NCBI RefSeq assembly: GCF_018881775.1
Contig: NZ_JACVPR010000001.1
Span: 868,001 to 932,000, forward strand
Origin: Polynucleobacter sp. MWH-Loch1C5
GTDB lineage: Bacteria > Pseudomonadota > Gammaproteobacteria > Burkholderiales > Burkholderiaceae
Length of the DNA: 64,000 bases
Reading direction: 5' to 3'
The stretch's first letter is position 1; each line of letters opens with the position of its first letter. Below the pieces are notes generated by a model. That model saw nothing but the letters and a program-made list of their open reading frames with translations, did no database searches and was not told the origin of the DNA. Positions 39,046 to 49,297 of this stretch are shown here, in pieces. Position numbers and translations under genes: made by a program.

Positions 39046-40083
39046 ATGCTTTATACCCGCGCTAAGAATATTCCTGAATTACTAAAGCAACGCATCCTTA
39101 TTTTGGATGGGGCGATGGGTACTATGATTCAACAGAGAAAACTTTCTGAAGAGCAGTATCGTGGCCTACCTGCCATCACCCGTTTCAAAGATCATCCGAT
39201 TGATCTTAAAGGGAATAATGAGTTACTAAGCATCACCCAGGCAGAAGTGATCTTAGATATTCATCGTCAATATTTAGATGCGGGTGCCGATATTATTGAA
39301 ACCAATACTTTTGGTGCGACCCGAATTGCTCAAGATGATTACAAAATGCCTGAGTTAGCCAAAGAAATGAATTTGGCTTCCGCGCGTTTAGCAAAACAAG
39401 CTTGTGAAGAATTTTCCACACCGGGTAAGCCCCGTTTTGTAGCTGGAGCTATAGGCCCTACTCCAAAAACTGCCAGTATTTCACCGGACGTGAATGATCC
39501 TGGTGCGCGTAATGTGACCTTCGAAGAGTTGAGAGCTGCTTACTATGAACAAGCGGAAGCCTTATTTGAGGGTGGCGCAGATTTATTTTTAGTTGAAACT
39601 ATCTTTGATACCTTGAATGCCAAAGCGGCATTGTTTGCGATCGATGAGTTTTTTGAAAATACGGGCGAATGTTTGCCAGTGATGATTTCAGGAACAGTCA
39701 CTGATGCATCAGGACGTATTTTGTCCGGCCAAACGGTTGAAGCTTTTTGGAATAGCTTAAGACATGCCAAGCCAATTACCTTTGGTTTGAATTGTGCTTT
39801 AGGGGCAACACTCATGCGCCCATATATTGCAGAGTTGGCTAAAGTTTGCGATACCGCCATCTCTTGCTATCCCAATGCAGGTTTACCAAATCCCATGAGT
39901 GACACCGGTTTTGATGAGACCCCCGAGGTCACCTCACGACTCTTAGATGAGTTTTCTAAAGACGGTCTAGTCAATTTGGTGGGCGGATGTTGCGGTACTA
40001 CTCCAGACCATATACGGGCGATAGCGCAAGCGGTAAGTCAACGTCAGCCTCGTTCATGGGCAGCCTATAAGGAGGCTGTGTAA
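39046..40083 (+). CDS. metH1: Methionine synthase, homocysteine-binding subunit
   Basis: This is the N-terminal homocysteine S-methyltransferase module of cobalamin-dependent methionine synthase as a separate 345-residue protein. It shows [36 protein letters not shown], the zinc-site Cys in FGLNCALGA, and the zinc-binding CC pair in [13 protein letters not shown] choose the ATG at 39046; an in-frame TTG 30 bases upstream would add [10 protein letters not shown]. The gene stops where MetH normally continues into its pterin domain, and the next gene supplies the rest with a 1-nt overlap. Confidence 0.92.
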   Translation: MLYTRAKNIPELLKQRILILDGAMGTMIQQRKLSEEQYRGLPAITRFKDHPIDLKGNNELLSITQAEVILDIHRQYLDAGADIIETNTFGATRIAQDDYKMPELAKEMNLASARLAKQACEEFSTPGKPRFVAGAIGPTPKTASISPDVNDPGARNVTFEELRAAYYEQAEALFEGGADLFLVETIFDTLNAKAALFAIDEFFENTGECLPVMISGTVTDASGRILSGQTVEAFWNSLRHAKPITFGLNCALGATLMRPYIAELAKVCDTAISCYPNAGLPNPMSDTGFDETPEVTSRLLDEFSKDGLVNLVGGCCGTTPDHIRAIAQAVSQRQPRSWAAYKEAV

Positions 40084-42779
40084 TGAGTGAGGCAAGAATG
40101 GCAGCCATGCGTTTATCTGGTTTAGAGCCTTGTAACATTACGCCCGTAGTCGGTTTTGTGAATGTCGGTGAGCGAACCAACGTGACGGGTTCTAAGGCAT
40201 TTGCTCGCATGATTTTGAATGGCCAGTATGACGAGGCGCTCACCGTTGCTCGTCAACAGGTGGAAAACGGTGCGCAGATTATCGATATCAATATGGATGA
40301 AGCCATGTTGGATTCGAAGGCGGCAATGGTCCGTTTTTTAAACTTGATTGCTTCAGAGCCAGATATCTCTCGTGTGCCGGTCATGATCGACTCTTCTAAA
40401 TGGAGCGTTATTGAGGCTGGTCTGCAGTGTGTGCAAGGTAAAGCGATTGTTAACTCTATTTCCTTAAAAGAAGGGGAAGCCGAGTTCATTCGTCAGGCCA
40501 AGCTCATCAGACGTTATGGGGCTGCCACTGTAGTGATGGCTTTTGATGAGAAAGGCCAGGCAGATACTTATCAGAGAAAAATTGAGATTTGTGAGCGTAG
40601 TTACAAAATCTTAGTCAAGCAAATTGGTTTTGACCCACAAGATATTATCTTTGATCCTAATATTTTTGCCATAGCCACGGGTATCGAAGAGCACGATAAC
40701 TATGCCAATGACTTTATTTCGGCAACGGCATGGATTAAAAAGAATTTACCGGGTGCCAAAGTCAGTGGTGGTGTATCTAATGTGAGCTTCTCGTTCCGTG
40801 GTAACGATGTGGTGCGCGAAGCAATCCATACGGTTTTTTTATACCATGCGATTAAAGCAGGCATGGATATGGGCATTGTGAATGCCGGGCAGTTGGGTGT
40901 CTACGAAGATCTGGATTCAGTACTGCGTGAGCGTGTCGAAGATGTGGTGCTCAATCGTTTTAAAGAAAAAGAGGGTCAAACACCTACGGAGCGTCTGTTA
41001 GCGATAGCTGATCAGTTCAAGGGTGGTGGCGCTAAAGTTCAAGAAAATTTAGCTTGGCGTGAGGCCTCAGTCAGAGAGCGCTTAACGCATGCTTTAGTTC
41101 ACGGTATTACTTCACATATTGTTGAAGACACGGAAGAGATGCGCCAAGAAATTGCCGCCGCGGGTGGGCGACCCATTGAGGTTATTGAGGGCCCCCTCAT
41201 GGATGGCATGAATGTGGTTGGAGATCTCTTTGGCGCGGGGAAGATGTTTTTGCCTCAAGTGGTGAAAAGTGCGCGCGTCATGAAACAGGCGGTAGCGCAT
41301 TTGGTGCCCTTTATTGAAGAAGAGAAAAAAGCTATTGCTGCAAGTGGTGGTGACGTTAAATCACGAGGCAAGATTGTGATTGCTACCGTTAAGGGTGATG
41401 TGCACGATATTGGTAAAAACATTGTGACTGTTGTCTTGCAATGTAATAACTTTGATGTCGTCAATATGGGTGTGATGGTCCCCTGTGCTGAAATTCTGAA
41501 GGTGGCAAAAGAAGAAAATGCAGACATGATTGGTTTATCGGGTCTGATTACACCGTCTCTTGAAGAGATGGCCTATGTTGCTCAAGAAATGCAGCGTGAT
41601 GAATACTTCAGAAGTAGAAAAATGCCTTTAATGATTGGTGGAGCAACGACCTCTCGAGTGCATACTGCTGTAAAAATTGCCCCATTTTATGAAGGCCCTG
41701 TTGTGTATGTGCCAGATGCCTCGCGCGCTGTTTCGGTCGCATCTAGTTTACTCTCGGATGAAGGTGCTAGAAAATTCATTGAGGATCTAAAGGCGGAGTA
41801 CGAGCGTGTGCGTGAGCAGCATGCTAATAAAAAGCAGATGCCTTTAATTAGTCTTGAAGAGGCTCGCGCGAATAAAGAAAAAATTGAGTGGGCTAAAGAA
41901 ACCATTGCGAAGCCCAAGTTTATTGGGCGCCGTGTTTTTAAGAACTACGACTTGGCAACTATTGCGCAATATATTGACTGGACACCGTTCTTCCAAACTT
42001 GGGATTTAGCCGGCAAGTTCCCGGCGATCTTAGAAGATGAGATTGTGGGAGATTCTGCGAAGAAGGTCTATCAAGATGCGCAGGCTATGTTGCAGAAACT
42101 CATTCAGGGGCGTTGGTTGCAAGCGAACGCCATTATCGGTATCTATCCGGCCCATGGTGTTGGTGATGATATACATCTGTATGAGACTGAAGAGCGTCAA
42201 CAGGCCTTACTTGTGTGGAAGAACTATCGTCAACAAAGCGACCGACCCGTCGTTGATGGTGTTAAAAAGCCCAATCGCTGCTTAGCAGATTATGTGGCCA
42301 GCAAAGAGAGTGGCGTTGCAGATTATGTTGGCATGTTTGCTGTCACCGCGGGTTTAGGTATCGAGAAAAAATTAGCTGAGTTTGAAGCTAAACACGATGA
42401 TTACAGTTCTATTATGTTAAAGGCCTTAGCAGATCGTTTGGCCGAAGCGTTTGCTGAGTGCATGCATCAACGTGTGAGAACGGAGCTCTGGGGCTATGCG
42501 GCCCAAGAAAATTTAAGTAACGAAGATCTGATTGGTGAAAAATATCAAGGTATTCGCCCGGCGCCCGGTTATCCAGCGTGTCCTGATCATACAGTCAAGG
42601 AAAACATGTTCAAGGTTTTACAGGCTGATGAAATTGGGATGAGTTTGACTGAAAGTATGGCGATGGTTCCAGCGTCTAGTGTGAGCGGCTTTTACATTGC
42701 CTCGCCTCATGCGCAATATTTTGATGTGGGTCGCTTAGGAGACGATCAGGTTAGTGATTTTGCTAAACGCCCCAAATAA
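40083..42779 (+). CDS. metH2: Methionine synthase, pterin/cobalamin/reactivation subunit
   Basis: An 898-residue protein carrying the remaining modules of MetH. The methyl-THF-binding domain has [12 protein letters not shown] and [11 protein letters not shown], then a helical cap, and the B12 domain has the axial His in [11 protein letters not shown] (H441) with [13 protein letters not shown]. The C-terminal SAM-dependent activation domain shows the [12 protein letters not shown] signature and the [13 protein letters not shown] end. It starts inside the metH1 stop codon (TAATG), so the two halves are translationally coupled and must assemble. This shows use of cobalamin; no B12 riboswitch is seen upstream. 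Confidence 0.93.
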   Translation: MSEARMAAMRLSGLEPCNITPVVGFVNVGERTNVTGSKAFARMILNGQYDEALTVARQQVENGAQIIDINMDEAMLDSKAAMVRFLNLIASEPDISRVPVMIDSSKWSVIEAGLQCVQGKAIVNSISLKEGEAEFIRQAKLIRRYGAATVVMAFDEKGQADTYQRKIEICERSYKILVKQIGFDPQDIIFDPNIFAIATGIEEHDNYANDFISATAWIKKNLPGAKVSGGVSNVSFSFRGNDVVREAIHTVFLYHAIKAGMDMGIVNAGQLGVYEDLDSVLRERVEDVVLNRFKEKEGQTPTERLLAIADQFKGGGAKVQENLAWREASVRERLTHALVHGITSHIVEDTEEMRQEIAAAGGRPIEVIEGPLMDGMNVVGDLFGAGKMFLPQVVKSARVMKQAVAHLVPFIEEEKKAIAASGGDVKSRGKIVIATVKGDVHDIGKNIVTVVLQCNNFDVVNMGVMVPCAEILKVAKEENADMIGLSGLITPSLEEMAYVAQEMQRDEYFRSRKMPLMIGGATTSRVHTAVKIAPFYEGPVVYVPDASRAVSVASSLLSDEGARKFIEDLKAEYERVREQHANKKQMPLISLEEARANKEKIEWAKETIAKPKFIGRRVFKNYDLATIAQYIDWTPFFQTWDLAGKFPAILEDEIVGDSAKKVYQDAQAMLQKLIQGRWLQANAIIGIYPAHGVGDDIHLYETEERQQALLVWKNYRQQSDRPVVDGVKKPNRCLADYVASKESGVADYVGMFAVTAGLGIEKKLAEFEAKHDDYSSIMLKALADRLAEAFAECMHQRVRTELWGYAAQENLSNEDLIGEKYQGIRPAPGYPACPDHTVKENMFKVLQADEIGMSLTESMAMVPASSVSGFYIASPHAQYFDVGRLGDDQVSDFAKRPK

Positions 42780-43083
42780 CTATTTTTTGAGTCGCTAAAG
42801 CTTTTTTGAGAAGTTCTAAAAATGGGTGAGCGCGTTGGCCTAAGCGATCATTTTTTTTGAGGGCTGCTTGTTCGTCTTCAGATAAGGATTCGACAGACTT
42901 CTGGCGTAGTTGTGCATCTATCTCGATAGCAGCTTCTAACTTTGAAATTGCATCGGGTAATTGCTCAAGAAGAAAGACCCCCTGTTTTTCTAGCGGTTTT
43001 TCAATGATGTTGAAAAGCCGCTCGGTTAAATCAGAGAGCATCAATACGTCGGGTGCTTCTTTAGATTGAAAGCGATACAACAT
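42763..43083 (-). CDS. DUF1840 family protein
   Basis: A 106-residue soluble protein starting [16 protein letters not shown], the conserved opening of DUF1840, with a charged helical middle and the C-terminal [15 protein letters not shown] block. An upstream ATG adds nine residues (MLNLFIYIT) not seen in the family. Function unknown. It overlaps metH2 by 17 nt at the 3' end and is divergent from argS. Confidence 0.82.
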   Translation of the reverse strand: MLYRFQSKEAPDVLMLSDLTERLFNIIEKPLEKQGVFLLEQLPDAISKLEAAIEIDAQLRQKSVESLSEDEQAALKKNDRLGQRAHPFLELLKKALATQKIVIWGV

Positions 43084-43131
43084 AGTTATGTAAATGAATA
43101 GATTAAGCAAACTGATAAACTTGATGCCTGT

Positions 43132-44892
43132 ATGCTACCAGTAATTAAAAATCAAATAGCAAAGCTTTTTCATAAAGCCTTAGAACAAATAGCCAGTCAA
43201 CAACAGATTGACGGTGAAATACCTGCCATACAGCTTGAGCGCCCTAAGGTTGCTGAGCATGGTGATTTAGCCTGTAATGTGGCCATGCAATTGGCGCGTT
43301 CATGGAAAATGAATCCCCGTGACTTAGCCACACAGCTCATTGCCAATATTTCTAGTGACCCGAGTTTCTCGGAATTTCTGTCTGATATACAAATTGCAGG
43401 CCCTGGATTTATTAATCTCAGAGTAGCTGCGCGCGCTAAGCAAGCAGTGATTACCCAAGTATTGAGTGAGGGGCCGTGTTATGGTTTTCAGGCGGCTAAT
43501 TATCAAAAAGTCTTGCTTGAGTTTGTGTCTGCCAACCCTACTGGTCCGCTGCATGTGGGCCACGGTAGACAAGCAGCGCTTGGCGATGCTTTATCTAATT
43601 TAATGATGACTCAAGGTTGGCAAGTTCACCGTGAGTTTTATTACAACGATGCAGGGGTTCAGATACAAAACTTAGCTATTTCTGTTCAGGCTCGTGCTAA
43701 AGGTCATCAACCGGGTGATGCTGCTTGGCCTACTGATGCTTATAACGGTGAGTATATTGCTGATATTGCACAAGATTTTCTAGCCAAGAAGAGTGTTAAA
43801 GCAGCCGATGGTGAGGCAGTGACAGCCTCAGGCAATGCTGACGACTTGGAGTCAATCCGTCGTTTTGCTGTTGCTTATTTACGCCACGAACAAGATATTG
43901 ATTTACAAGCGTTTGGGGTGAAGTTTGATTGTTACTATTTAGAGTCTTCTTTGTATGCTGATGGTAGTGTCGAGCAAGCGGTAGAAGACCTACAGGCGGC
44001 AGGCCGTTGCTATGAGTCTGAGGGTGCCTTATGGTTAAGAACCACAGACGATGGTGATGACAAAGATCGTGTGATGCGTAAGTCTGACGGTAGCTATACC
44101 TACTTTGTACCTGATGTGGCATACCATGGACGTAAATGGTCTCGTGGCTTTACGCATGTGATTAATATTCAAGGTAGCGATCACCACGGCACCATTGCTC
44201 GAGTACGCTCTGGCATACAAGGTTTAGCTTTAAAGAGATCTTGGGATATACCTAAAGACTATCCTAATTACGTATTACACAAGATGGTGACTGTGATGCG
44301 TAACGGTGAAGAGGTCAAGATTTCTAAGCGCGCTGGATCTTATGTCACGGTGCGTGACTTGATCGAATGGTCAGGCGGTTATCAGGACTCTATGACTGAG
44401 AGTGAAAAACAAGATGCGATTCGTCGGGGTAGAGATGCCGTACGTTTTTTCTTGATTTCACGTAAAGCAGATACTGAATTTGTGTTTGATGTTGATTTGG
44501 CTCTTAAGCAAAACGACGAAAATCCTGTTTTCTATGTGCAGTATGCGCATGCCCGAATCTGCTCTATTTTGCGCCAGTGGGGCGGTGATGAAAAATCTCT
44601 AAATAAGGCTGATTTATCTTTGTTAACAGGCACTGCTAGTGATCAACTCTTGCAGCGTTTAGCAGAATATCCAGATATGTTGGCTAATGCCGCTAAAGAT
44701 CTGGCACCCCATGCGGTCGCTTTCTATTTGAGAGATTTAGCCAGTGACTTCCATGCCTTTTACAACGCCGAGCGTGTATTGGTCGACGACGAGGCTCTGA
44801 AGCAGGCGCGCCTAGCCTTATTACTGGCTGCTCGTCAGGTCATTGCAAATGGATTAGCTGTATTAGGGGTTTTCGCACCCGAAAAGATGTAA
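43132..44892 (+). CDS. argS: Arginyl-tRNA synthetase
   Basis: A class I synthetase of 586 residues. An N-terminal Add1-like domain ([14 protein letters not shown]) is followed by the ATP-site [14 protein letters not shown] (HIGH motif as HVGH), then [13 protein letters not shown], a KMSKS-like KISKRAG loop (~400) and a C-terminal DALR anticodon domain ending [10 protein letters not shown]. The SPOR gene starts 9 nt later. Confidence 0.97.
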   Translation: MLPVIKNQIAKLFHKALEQIASQQQIDGEIPAIQLERPKVAEHGDLACNVAMQLARSWKMNPRDLATQLIANISSDPSFSEFLSDIQIAGPGFINLRVAARAKQAVITQVLSEGPCYGFQAANYQKVLLEFVSANPTGPLHVGHGRQAALGDALSNLMMTQGWQVHREFYYNDAGVQIQNLAISVQARAKGHQPGDAAWPTDAYNGEYIADIAQDFLAKKSVKAADGEAVTASGNADDLESIRRFAVAYLRHEQDIDLQAFGVKFDCYYLESSLYADGSVEQAVEDLQAAGRCYESEGALWLRTTDDGDDKDRVMRKSDGSYTYFVPDVAYHGRKWSRGFTHVINIQGSDHHGTIARVRSGIQGLALKRSWDIPKDYPNYVLHKMVTVMRNGEEVKISKRAGSYVTVRDLIEWSGGYQDSMTESEKQDAIRRGRDAVRFFLISRKADTEFVFDVDLALKQNDENPVFYVQYAHARICSILRQWGGDEKSLNKADLSLLTGTASDQLLQRLAEYPDMLANAAKDLAPHAVAFYLRDLASDFHAFYNAERVLVDDEALKQARLALLLAARQVIANGLAVLGVFAPEKM

Positions 44893-44901
44893 GAGTAATA
44901 T

Positions 44902-45462
44902 ATGCCTATGAACTCACAAGCTCAATTTAGACAACACTCTCAATCTGGCGGAACTCTGATGGGTTTCGTTTTGGGATTACTCTTAGGCCTTGCGATAGCA
45001 GTAGGCGTGGCTATTACTTTGACGCGTGGTGCGCCTGAGCCTAAGCTAAATTTGCGTGCCCCTGAGCTCTCAAATAATAAAGCGCCGGTGGCACAAGCGA
45101 TTGATGAAGGTGAGATTCAGGTAGAAGAGCGAGTTGATTTAAATAAACCCTTGCAAAGTAAGTCGGCGACTGCAAAAAAGAGCAAAGATCCTATTGCCGC
45201 CATTGCTGATTCGGCTCAAGGCGCAGAATACTGGTTACAAACAGGGGCATTCAGAAATCAAGATGAAGCTCAACGACAGAAGGCATCTTTAGCGATGCAA
45301 GGTCTTGAGGCAGTGATTTCAGAGCGTGAAGTGGATGGCTCTATTTTATGGCGTGTTCGTGTGGGTCCCTTTATCGGCCAAGATGAAGTGATTCAAAAAA
45401 GAGCCCAGCTGCAATCAGCCAGCATTCCCTCTACTGTTATCAGAATCAATAAAGCAAATTAA
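44902..45462 (+). CDS. SPOR-domain membrane protein (FtsN-like)
   Basis: A 186-residue bitopic membrane protein: short cytoplasmic N-terminus, one transmembrane helix (FVLGLLLGLAIAVGVAITL, ~23-41), a linker rich in Ala/Lys/Glu, and a C-terminal SPOR domain (YWLQTGAFRNQDEAQ through ILWRVRVGPFIGQ) that binds denuded septal peptidoglycan. This suggests a division role. The argS-SPOR-dsbA order is common in Burkholderiales. Confidence 0.87.
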   Translation: MPMNSQAQFRQHSQSGGTLMGFVLGLLLGLAIAVGVAITLTRGAPEPKLNLRAPELSNNKAPVAQAIDEGEIQVEERVDLNKPLQSKSATAKKSKDPIAAIADSAQGAEYWLQTGAFRNQDEAQRQKASLAMQGLEAVISEREVDGSILWRVRVGPFIGQDEVIQKRAQLQSASIPSTVIRINKAN

Positions 45463-45476
45463 TTAAGGGCATCTCT

Positions 45477-46121
45477 ATGCGTTGGTTAAGAAGAAGTTTG
45501 CTAGCTATCTTTTGGTCTATCGGCTTACTCAGCCTCACTGCACACGCTCAAACAAGACCGATTGAAGAGGGTTTCGATTTTAGAGTTTTGCCGGTTGCTC
45601 AAACTACCGAAGCTAAAGGCAAGATTGAGGTTTTAGAATTCTTTTGGTACGGCTGCCCACACTGTCATGATTTTGAGCCTGAGTTAGCAGCATGGATCAA
45701 GCGCCAGGATAAAGATGTTGTCGTTAAAAAAGTACCCGTGGCCTTTAGAGATGATTTATTGATTCATAGTCAATTGTTTTACGCCATTGAGGCTTTAGGT
45801 CGATCTGACTTACACGCTAAAGTCATGGAAGCCATGCATGTTGCCAAGCGCCGTTTGATGACTGAGGCTGAGGTGATGGATTGGATAGCGTCTCAAGGCG
45901 TTGATCGAAATGCGTTTTCTAATGCATTTAAATCATTTTCAGTGATTTCAAAAGCCCGTGCAGCCAATCAAATTGCTCAGGCATACCGTATCGAAGGTGT
46001 ACCTACTGTAGCTGTGCAGGGGAAATATATTACTTCCCCATCTATTGCTGGCGGATCAAAAGCCAGAGCGATCCAGACAATGGATCATTTAATCGCCAGA
46101 GCTAAAAAAGAGAAACGTTAA
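45477..46121 (+). CDS. dsbA: Thiol:disulfide interchange protein DsbA
   Basis: A periplasmic disulfide oxidase of 214 residues with a signal peptide ending LTAHAQ (~24), the active site EFFWYGCPHCHDFEPEL (CPHC) and the cis-Pro loop in GVPTVAVQGKY. dsbB is not in the window. It is 14 nt after the SPOR gene and its stop abuts the convergent SnoaL-like gene without a gap. Confidence 0.92.
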   Translation: MRWLRRSLLAIFWSIGLLSLTAHAQTRPIEEGFDFRVLPVAQTTEAKGKIEVLEFFWYGCPHCHDFEPELAAWIKRQDKDVVVKKVPVAFRDDLLIHSQLFYAIEALGRSDLHAKVMEAMHVAKRRLMTEAEVMDWIASQGVDRNAFSNAFKSFSVISKARAANQIAQAYRIEGVPTVAVQGKYITSPSIAGGSKARAIQTMDHLIARAKKEKR

Positions 46122-46544
46122 TTAGTTGCGTGCTTGTTGCTTTAAAAAGCGCATGAAACTACCGATCGCGGGAAGTTTCTCGTAAAGTTCTTCGGCTGCG
46201 TCCCAGTAATCTCGATGGTTTTTGATCAAGCCCTCGCTATTGAACTCAATATAGGTGCACCCGCGAATTATCTGTTCTGCACTAGACCATCGCTTAAAGC
46301 GTAAATGAAAATTCCAGCTCAAGTAGGCGCTCTTGGCATCATGGAGATGGTGAGTCACTTTAAAGCGTGGCTCATTCACCTGAGAAAACATATGCGTAAA
46401 AATAGCTCGAATCGCTTCTTGACCTTGGACTTCATTAAAGGGGTCTTTGAATAAAGCGTCTTTGGCATAGAGCTCTATAAGATGATCTATAGTCTCTGGC
46501 CTTAGATTTTCATAAGCCTGAATGAGTCGCTCAAGCATCATCAA
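46122..46544 (-). CDS. SnoaL/NTF2-like protein
   Basis: A 140-residue small alpha+beta protein of the SnoaL/nuclear-transport-factor-2-like type: LIQAYENLRPETIDHLIELYAKDALFKDPFNEVQG is the standard opening, with YLSWNFHLRF and HRDYWDAAEELYEKLP later. It is the last gene of the FAD-DUF1365-cfa-SDR operon (4-nt overlap with the SDR). In that conserved context it is part of a membrane-lipid or photo-oxidative stress set, but its reaction is not known. Confidence 0.75.
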   Translation of the reverse strand: MMMLERLIQAYENLRPETIDHLIELYAKDALFKDPFNEVQGQEAIRAIFTHMFSQVNEPRFKVTHHLHDAKSAYLSWNFHLRFKRWSSAEQIIRGCTYIEFNSEGLIKNHRDYWDAAEELYEKLPAIGSFMRFLKQQARN

Positions 46545-47320
46545 ATCTTCACAAATTTACGTACAAGATAAAAATAAAGTGGGTAAGGCAAGATTCTCAA
46601 AAACTTTAAAAAACGTGTAAAGCCTTTCGGGAAATGAATATCGAACTCGCCTCTTTTGATGCCTTGCAAAATCTCTTGGGCAGCGTGGGCACTACTAATT
46701 AGCCCGGGCATATAAAAATCATTTTTGGCCGTCGCTGGAGTTTCTACAAACCCAGGATTGATCATGTAAACATTAATATTCTTAGGCTGTAAGTCATAGA
46801 ATAAAGTCTCACAAAAATTAATCATGGCAGCTTTGCTAGGACCATAGGCTAGTGCTTTAGGTAGGCCACTATAACCTGCCACGCTGCTGACAATGCCGAT
46901 ACCACCGTGACCACGTTCTAGCATTTTGGGAAGCACTGTTGCGACAGTCGCCATGGGTCCCATAACGTTCACATCCATAATGGGTTTGGCTTTCACTAAT
47001 GTGAATTGCTCGGCACGTAGTGGTGTATATATACCTGAGACAAATAAGACTAAATCAATTTCGCCCCAACGTTGAATGAGCGTGTCATAACATGTTTGAA
47101 TAGAAGCTGGATCGCTGACATCACAAGCCTGAACTTCAATACTGCTATTGGGATATTTGCTCTTAATGTCATTCAGTAATTCAGTGCGTCGCGCACTAAT
47201 TGCAATCTGAGCGCCCTCTTCGATAAAAGCTTCTGCACAAGCAGCCCCTATGCCACTAGATGCGCCAATAATCCAAACACGCTGACCTGCAAAGCTAGAA
47301 ATGGGTTTATTCAGAGGCAT
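46541..47320 (-). CDS. Short-chain dehydrogenase/reductase
   Basis: A classical SDR of 259 residues with VWIIGASSGIGAACAEAF (11-28), the active-site Tyr/Lys in AYGPSKAAM (~159), VNVMGP and YMINPGFVETPAT. Its C-terminus is hydrophobic (ILPYPLYFYLVRKF), suggesting membrane association. It overlaps cfa by 14 nt and the SnoaL-like gene by 4 nt. Substrate unknown; the operon suggests a modified acyl chain. Confidence 0.8.
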   Translation of the reverse strand: MPLNKPISSFAGQRVWIIGASSGIGAACAEAFIEEGAQIAISARRTELLNDIKSKYPNSSIEVQACDVSDPASIQTCYDTLIQRWGEIDLVLFVSGIYTPLRAEQFTLVKAKPIMDVNVMGPMATVATVLPKMLERGHGGIGIVSSVAGYSGLPKALAYGPSKAAMINFCETLFYDLQPKNINVYMINPGFVETPATAKNDFYMPGLISSAHAAQEILQGIKRGEFDIHFPKGFTRFLKFLRILPYPLYFYLVRKFVKI

Positions 47321-48533
47321 GATCAGGCTTCATGAGAGTCAGTTGAGCCACATTAATACTGTTTTCGGCAAAGCCCGCCGCACAGTACATCAGATACATA
47401 CTCCACAGGCGTATAAAAGACTCATCAAAGCCTTGGTCTTTGACCGTATCTAAATTGGCCATAAACTTCTTATGCCAAAGGCATAGAGTTTTGAAGTAGT
47501 CTTGCCCGAAGCTATAAGTGTTGGTAACCATCAGCCCTGCTTTTTGCGCAGCCATGCTAAAGGCCTGCACAGAAGGCAGCATGCCCCCTGGGAAAACATA
47601 TTGTTGAATAAAGTCTGTGCCTTCACGATAGCGCTCAAATAAATGATCGGCAATCACAATGGTTTGAATGCAAGCTTTTTTGCCTGGTTTGAGGCACTGA
47701 TATACGGTCTTGAAGTAAGTATCCCAGTATTGTTCACCGACAGCTTCAAACATTTCAATAGAAGCAATGCCATCATATTGATCAGTATGATCTCGGTAGT
47801 CGCGAATCAAAATTTGCGCACGCTCAGTTTGATGAATGCGTTGCGCACGTTCTTTGGCAAATTTAGCTTGTTCTTGAGAAATGGTTAAACAGTCAATGGC
47901 AATACCTTGTTGAGTGGCCACTTCCATCATGCCACCCCAGCCACAACCAATCTCTAGTAAACGATGCTCTTTAGAGATGCCCAGCTCATCGATGATGCGT
48001 TGGTATTTATTAATTTGCGCCTGAATCAGGCTTTCATCTTCTTTTTTGAACAAGGCGCTGGAGTAAGTCATAGTGGGATCAAGCCACAGGGAGTAAAAAG
48101 CATTGCCAATGTCATAGTGAGCATGGATGTTCTTTTTGCTTCCAGATTTTGAGTTGCGGTTGAGCCAGTGTTTGATTTGGTAAGTCAATCGACCCCACCA
48201 ACTACCGTAGATGACGCGCTCTATCGTACGGCGATTCTGCAAGAGTAGTCTAAGTAATGCTAGAAGATCTTTGGAGTCCCATAATTGATCGATATAGGCT
48301 TCACAAAAACCAATATCACCGGACTTGAGAGCTCTTTCACAGACTGCCCAATCATGGATCTTGATATGAGCATGATGACCATCTTGTTTGCCATAAAAAA
48401 ACAAGATCTCATTGCTAGGAGTTTCGATTTCTAGCTGTCCATATTCGAGTCTATTTAACAGATTCAGAACAACTTTGGCATGCCAAGGCATGCTATTTAA
48501 CGATAGATTTAATTCATTAATACTGCTACTCAT
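47307..48533 (-). CDS. cfa: Cyclopropane-fatty-acyl-phospholipid synthase family methyltransferase
   Basis: A 408-residue SAM-dependent lipid methyltransferase. It shows HYDIGNAFYSLWLDPTMTYS, the SAM motif LLEIGCGWGGMMEVA (~197), the DYRDH active-site region, SIEMFEAVGEQYW and QQYVFPGGMLPS. It would methylate or cyclopropanate double bonds of phospholipid acyl chains. Because it is linked to DUF1365 and a flavin amine oxidase rather than standing alone, the product may be a further-modified lipid; that is inference. Confidence 0.85.
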   Translation of the reverse strand: MSSSINELNLSLNSMPWHAKVVLNLLNRLEYGQLEIETPSNEILFFYGKQDGHHAHIKIHDWAVCERALKSGDIGFCEAYIDQLWDSKDLLALLRLLLQNRRTIERVIYGSWWGRLTYQIKHWLNRNSKSGSKKNIHAHYDIGNAFYSLWLDPTMTYSSALFKKEDESLIQAQINKYQRIIDELGISKEHRLLEIGCGWGGMMEVATQQGIAIDCLTISQEQAKFAKERAQRIHQTERAQILIRDYRDHTDQYDGIASIEMFEAVGEQYWDTYFKTVYQCLKPGKKACIQTIVIADHLFERYREGTDFIQQYVFPGGMLPSVQAFSMAAQKAGLMVTNTYSFGQDYFKTLCLWHKKFMANLDTVKDQGFDESFIRLWSMYLMYCAAGFAENSINVAQLTLMKPDHASE

Positions 48534-49297
48534 TCGCTAACTCGCATGGTTGGGGGATTGGGTTTGCTATAAAACTTGACGCCTTTAATCCAGAGCTTCA
48601 ACGCCTGCCAATGAATACGCAGAATAACACCGATACTCATCGCTGGGTAACGTAGTGCGGACCAGAATAATTGACCTAGGGCGATACTTTTTTCTGAGCC
48701 ACTGATACTAGTAATTAATAGAGGGCCGTCATGATGGTATTCAATACGTGCGATGTGTTGGCCATTGAATGAGCCAAAGCGGAATAAGTATTTGCCTGCT
48801 ACATCGCAAAATGGCGATACATGAAAAATCTTCTGGGCTTGCAAGGTTTCACCCCAGGCTATGGGGGCTAAATCAGGTTTTTTTAGAAAGTAACAGTGGC
48901 GCTCGCCAAAAGTATTATTGACCTCAGCCAAGATAGCTATTGTTTGCTTGTCTTTATTGGTATAAAACCAAAAACTCACAGGATTAAATACATATCCGAG
49001 TACACGCGGAAATGTATGTAGCCAGATTTCATCTAGCTCTGCATCGATGCCAAATTCTCGTGCTAGGTCTTGCGCCCACTTCAGCGAGTTTTGATCACCA
49101 TTGCCGTGGTCTTTGTCATAAAAGCTGAGCCAAGAAAATGAGTTATCGCCTAGGCCTAATTGAGCAATACCTGTTTTAGATTGAGCGCGAGCCATCATGG
49201 GGATGCGTAAATGAAAGACCCCATAGCGAAATTCATTTTGCACAGGCTTAAGCCTAGCGTGCCTGACAACACCAAAACAGATTGATGCTAGTTTCAT
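48530..49297 (-). CDS. DUF1365 family protein
   Basis: A 255-residue DUF1365 protein: GVVRHARLKPVQNEFRYGVF at the start, then LPRVLGYVFNPVSFWF-like (here FPRVLGYVFNPVSFWFYTNK), EVNNTFGERHCYF and KIFHVSPFCDVAGKYLFRF. This family is regularly found with the flavin amine oxidase-like protein and Cfa. Its chemistry is unassigned. Overlaps of 4 nt on both sides indicate one polycistronic mRNA. Confidence 0.88.
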   Translation of the reverse strand: MKLASICFGVVRHARLKPVQNEFRYGVFHLRIPMMARAQSKTGIAQLGLGDNSFSWLSFYDKDHGNGDQNSLKWAQDLAREFGIDAELDEIWLHTFPRVLGYVFNPVSFWFYTNKDKQTIAILAEVNNTFGERHCYFLKKPDLAPIAWGETLQAQKIFHVSPFCDVAGKYLFRFGSFNGQHIARIEYHHDGPLLITSISGSEKSIALGQLFWSALRYPAMSIGVILRIHWQALKLWIKGVKFYSKPNPPTMRVSE

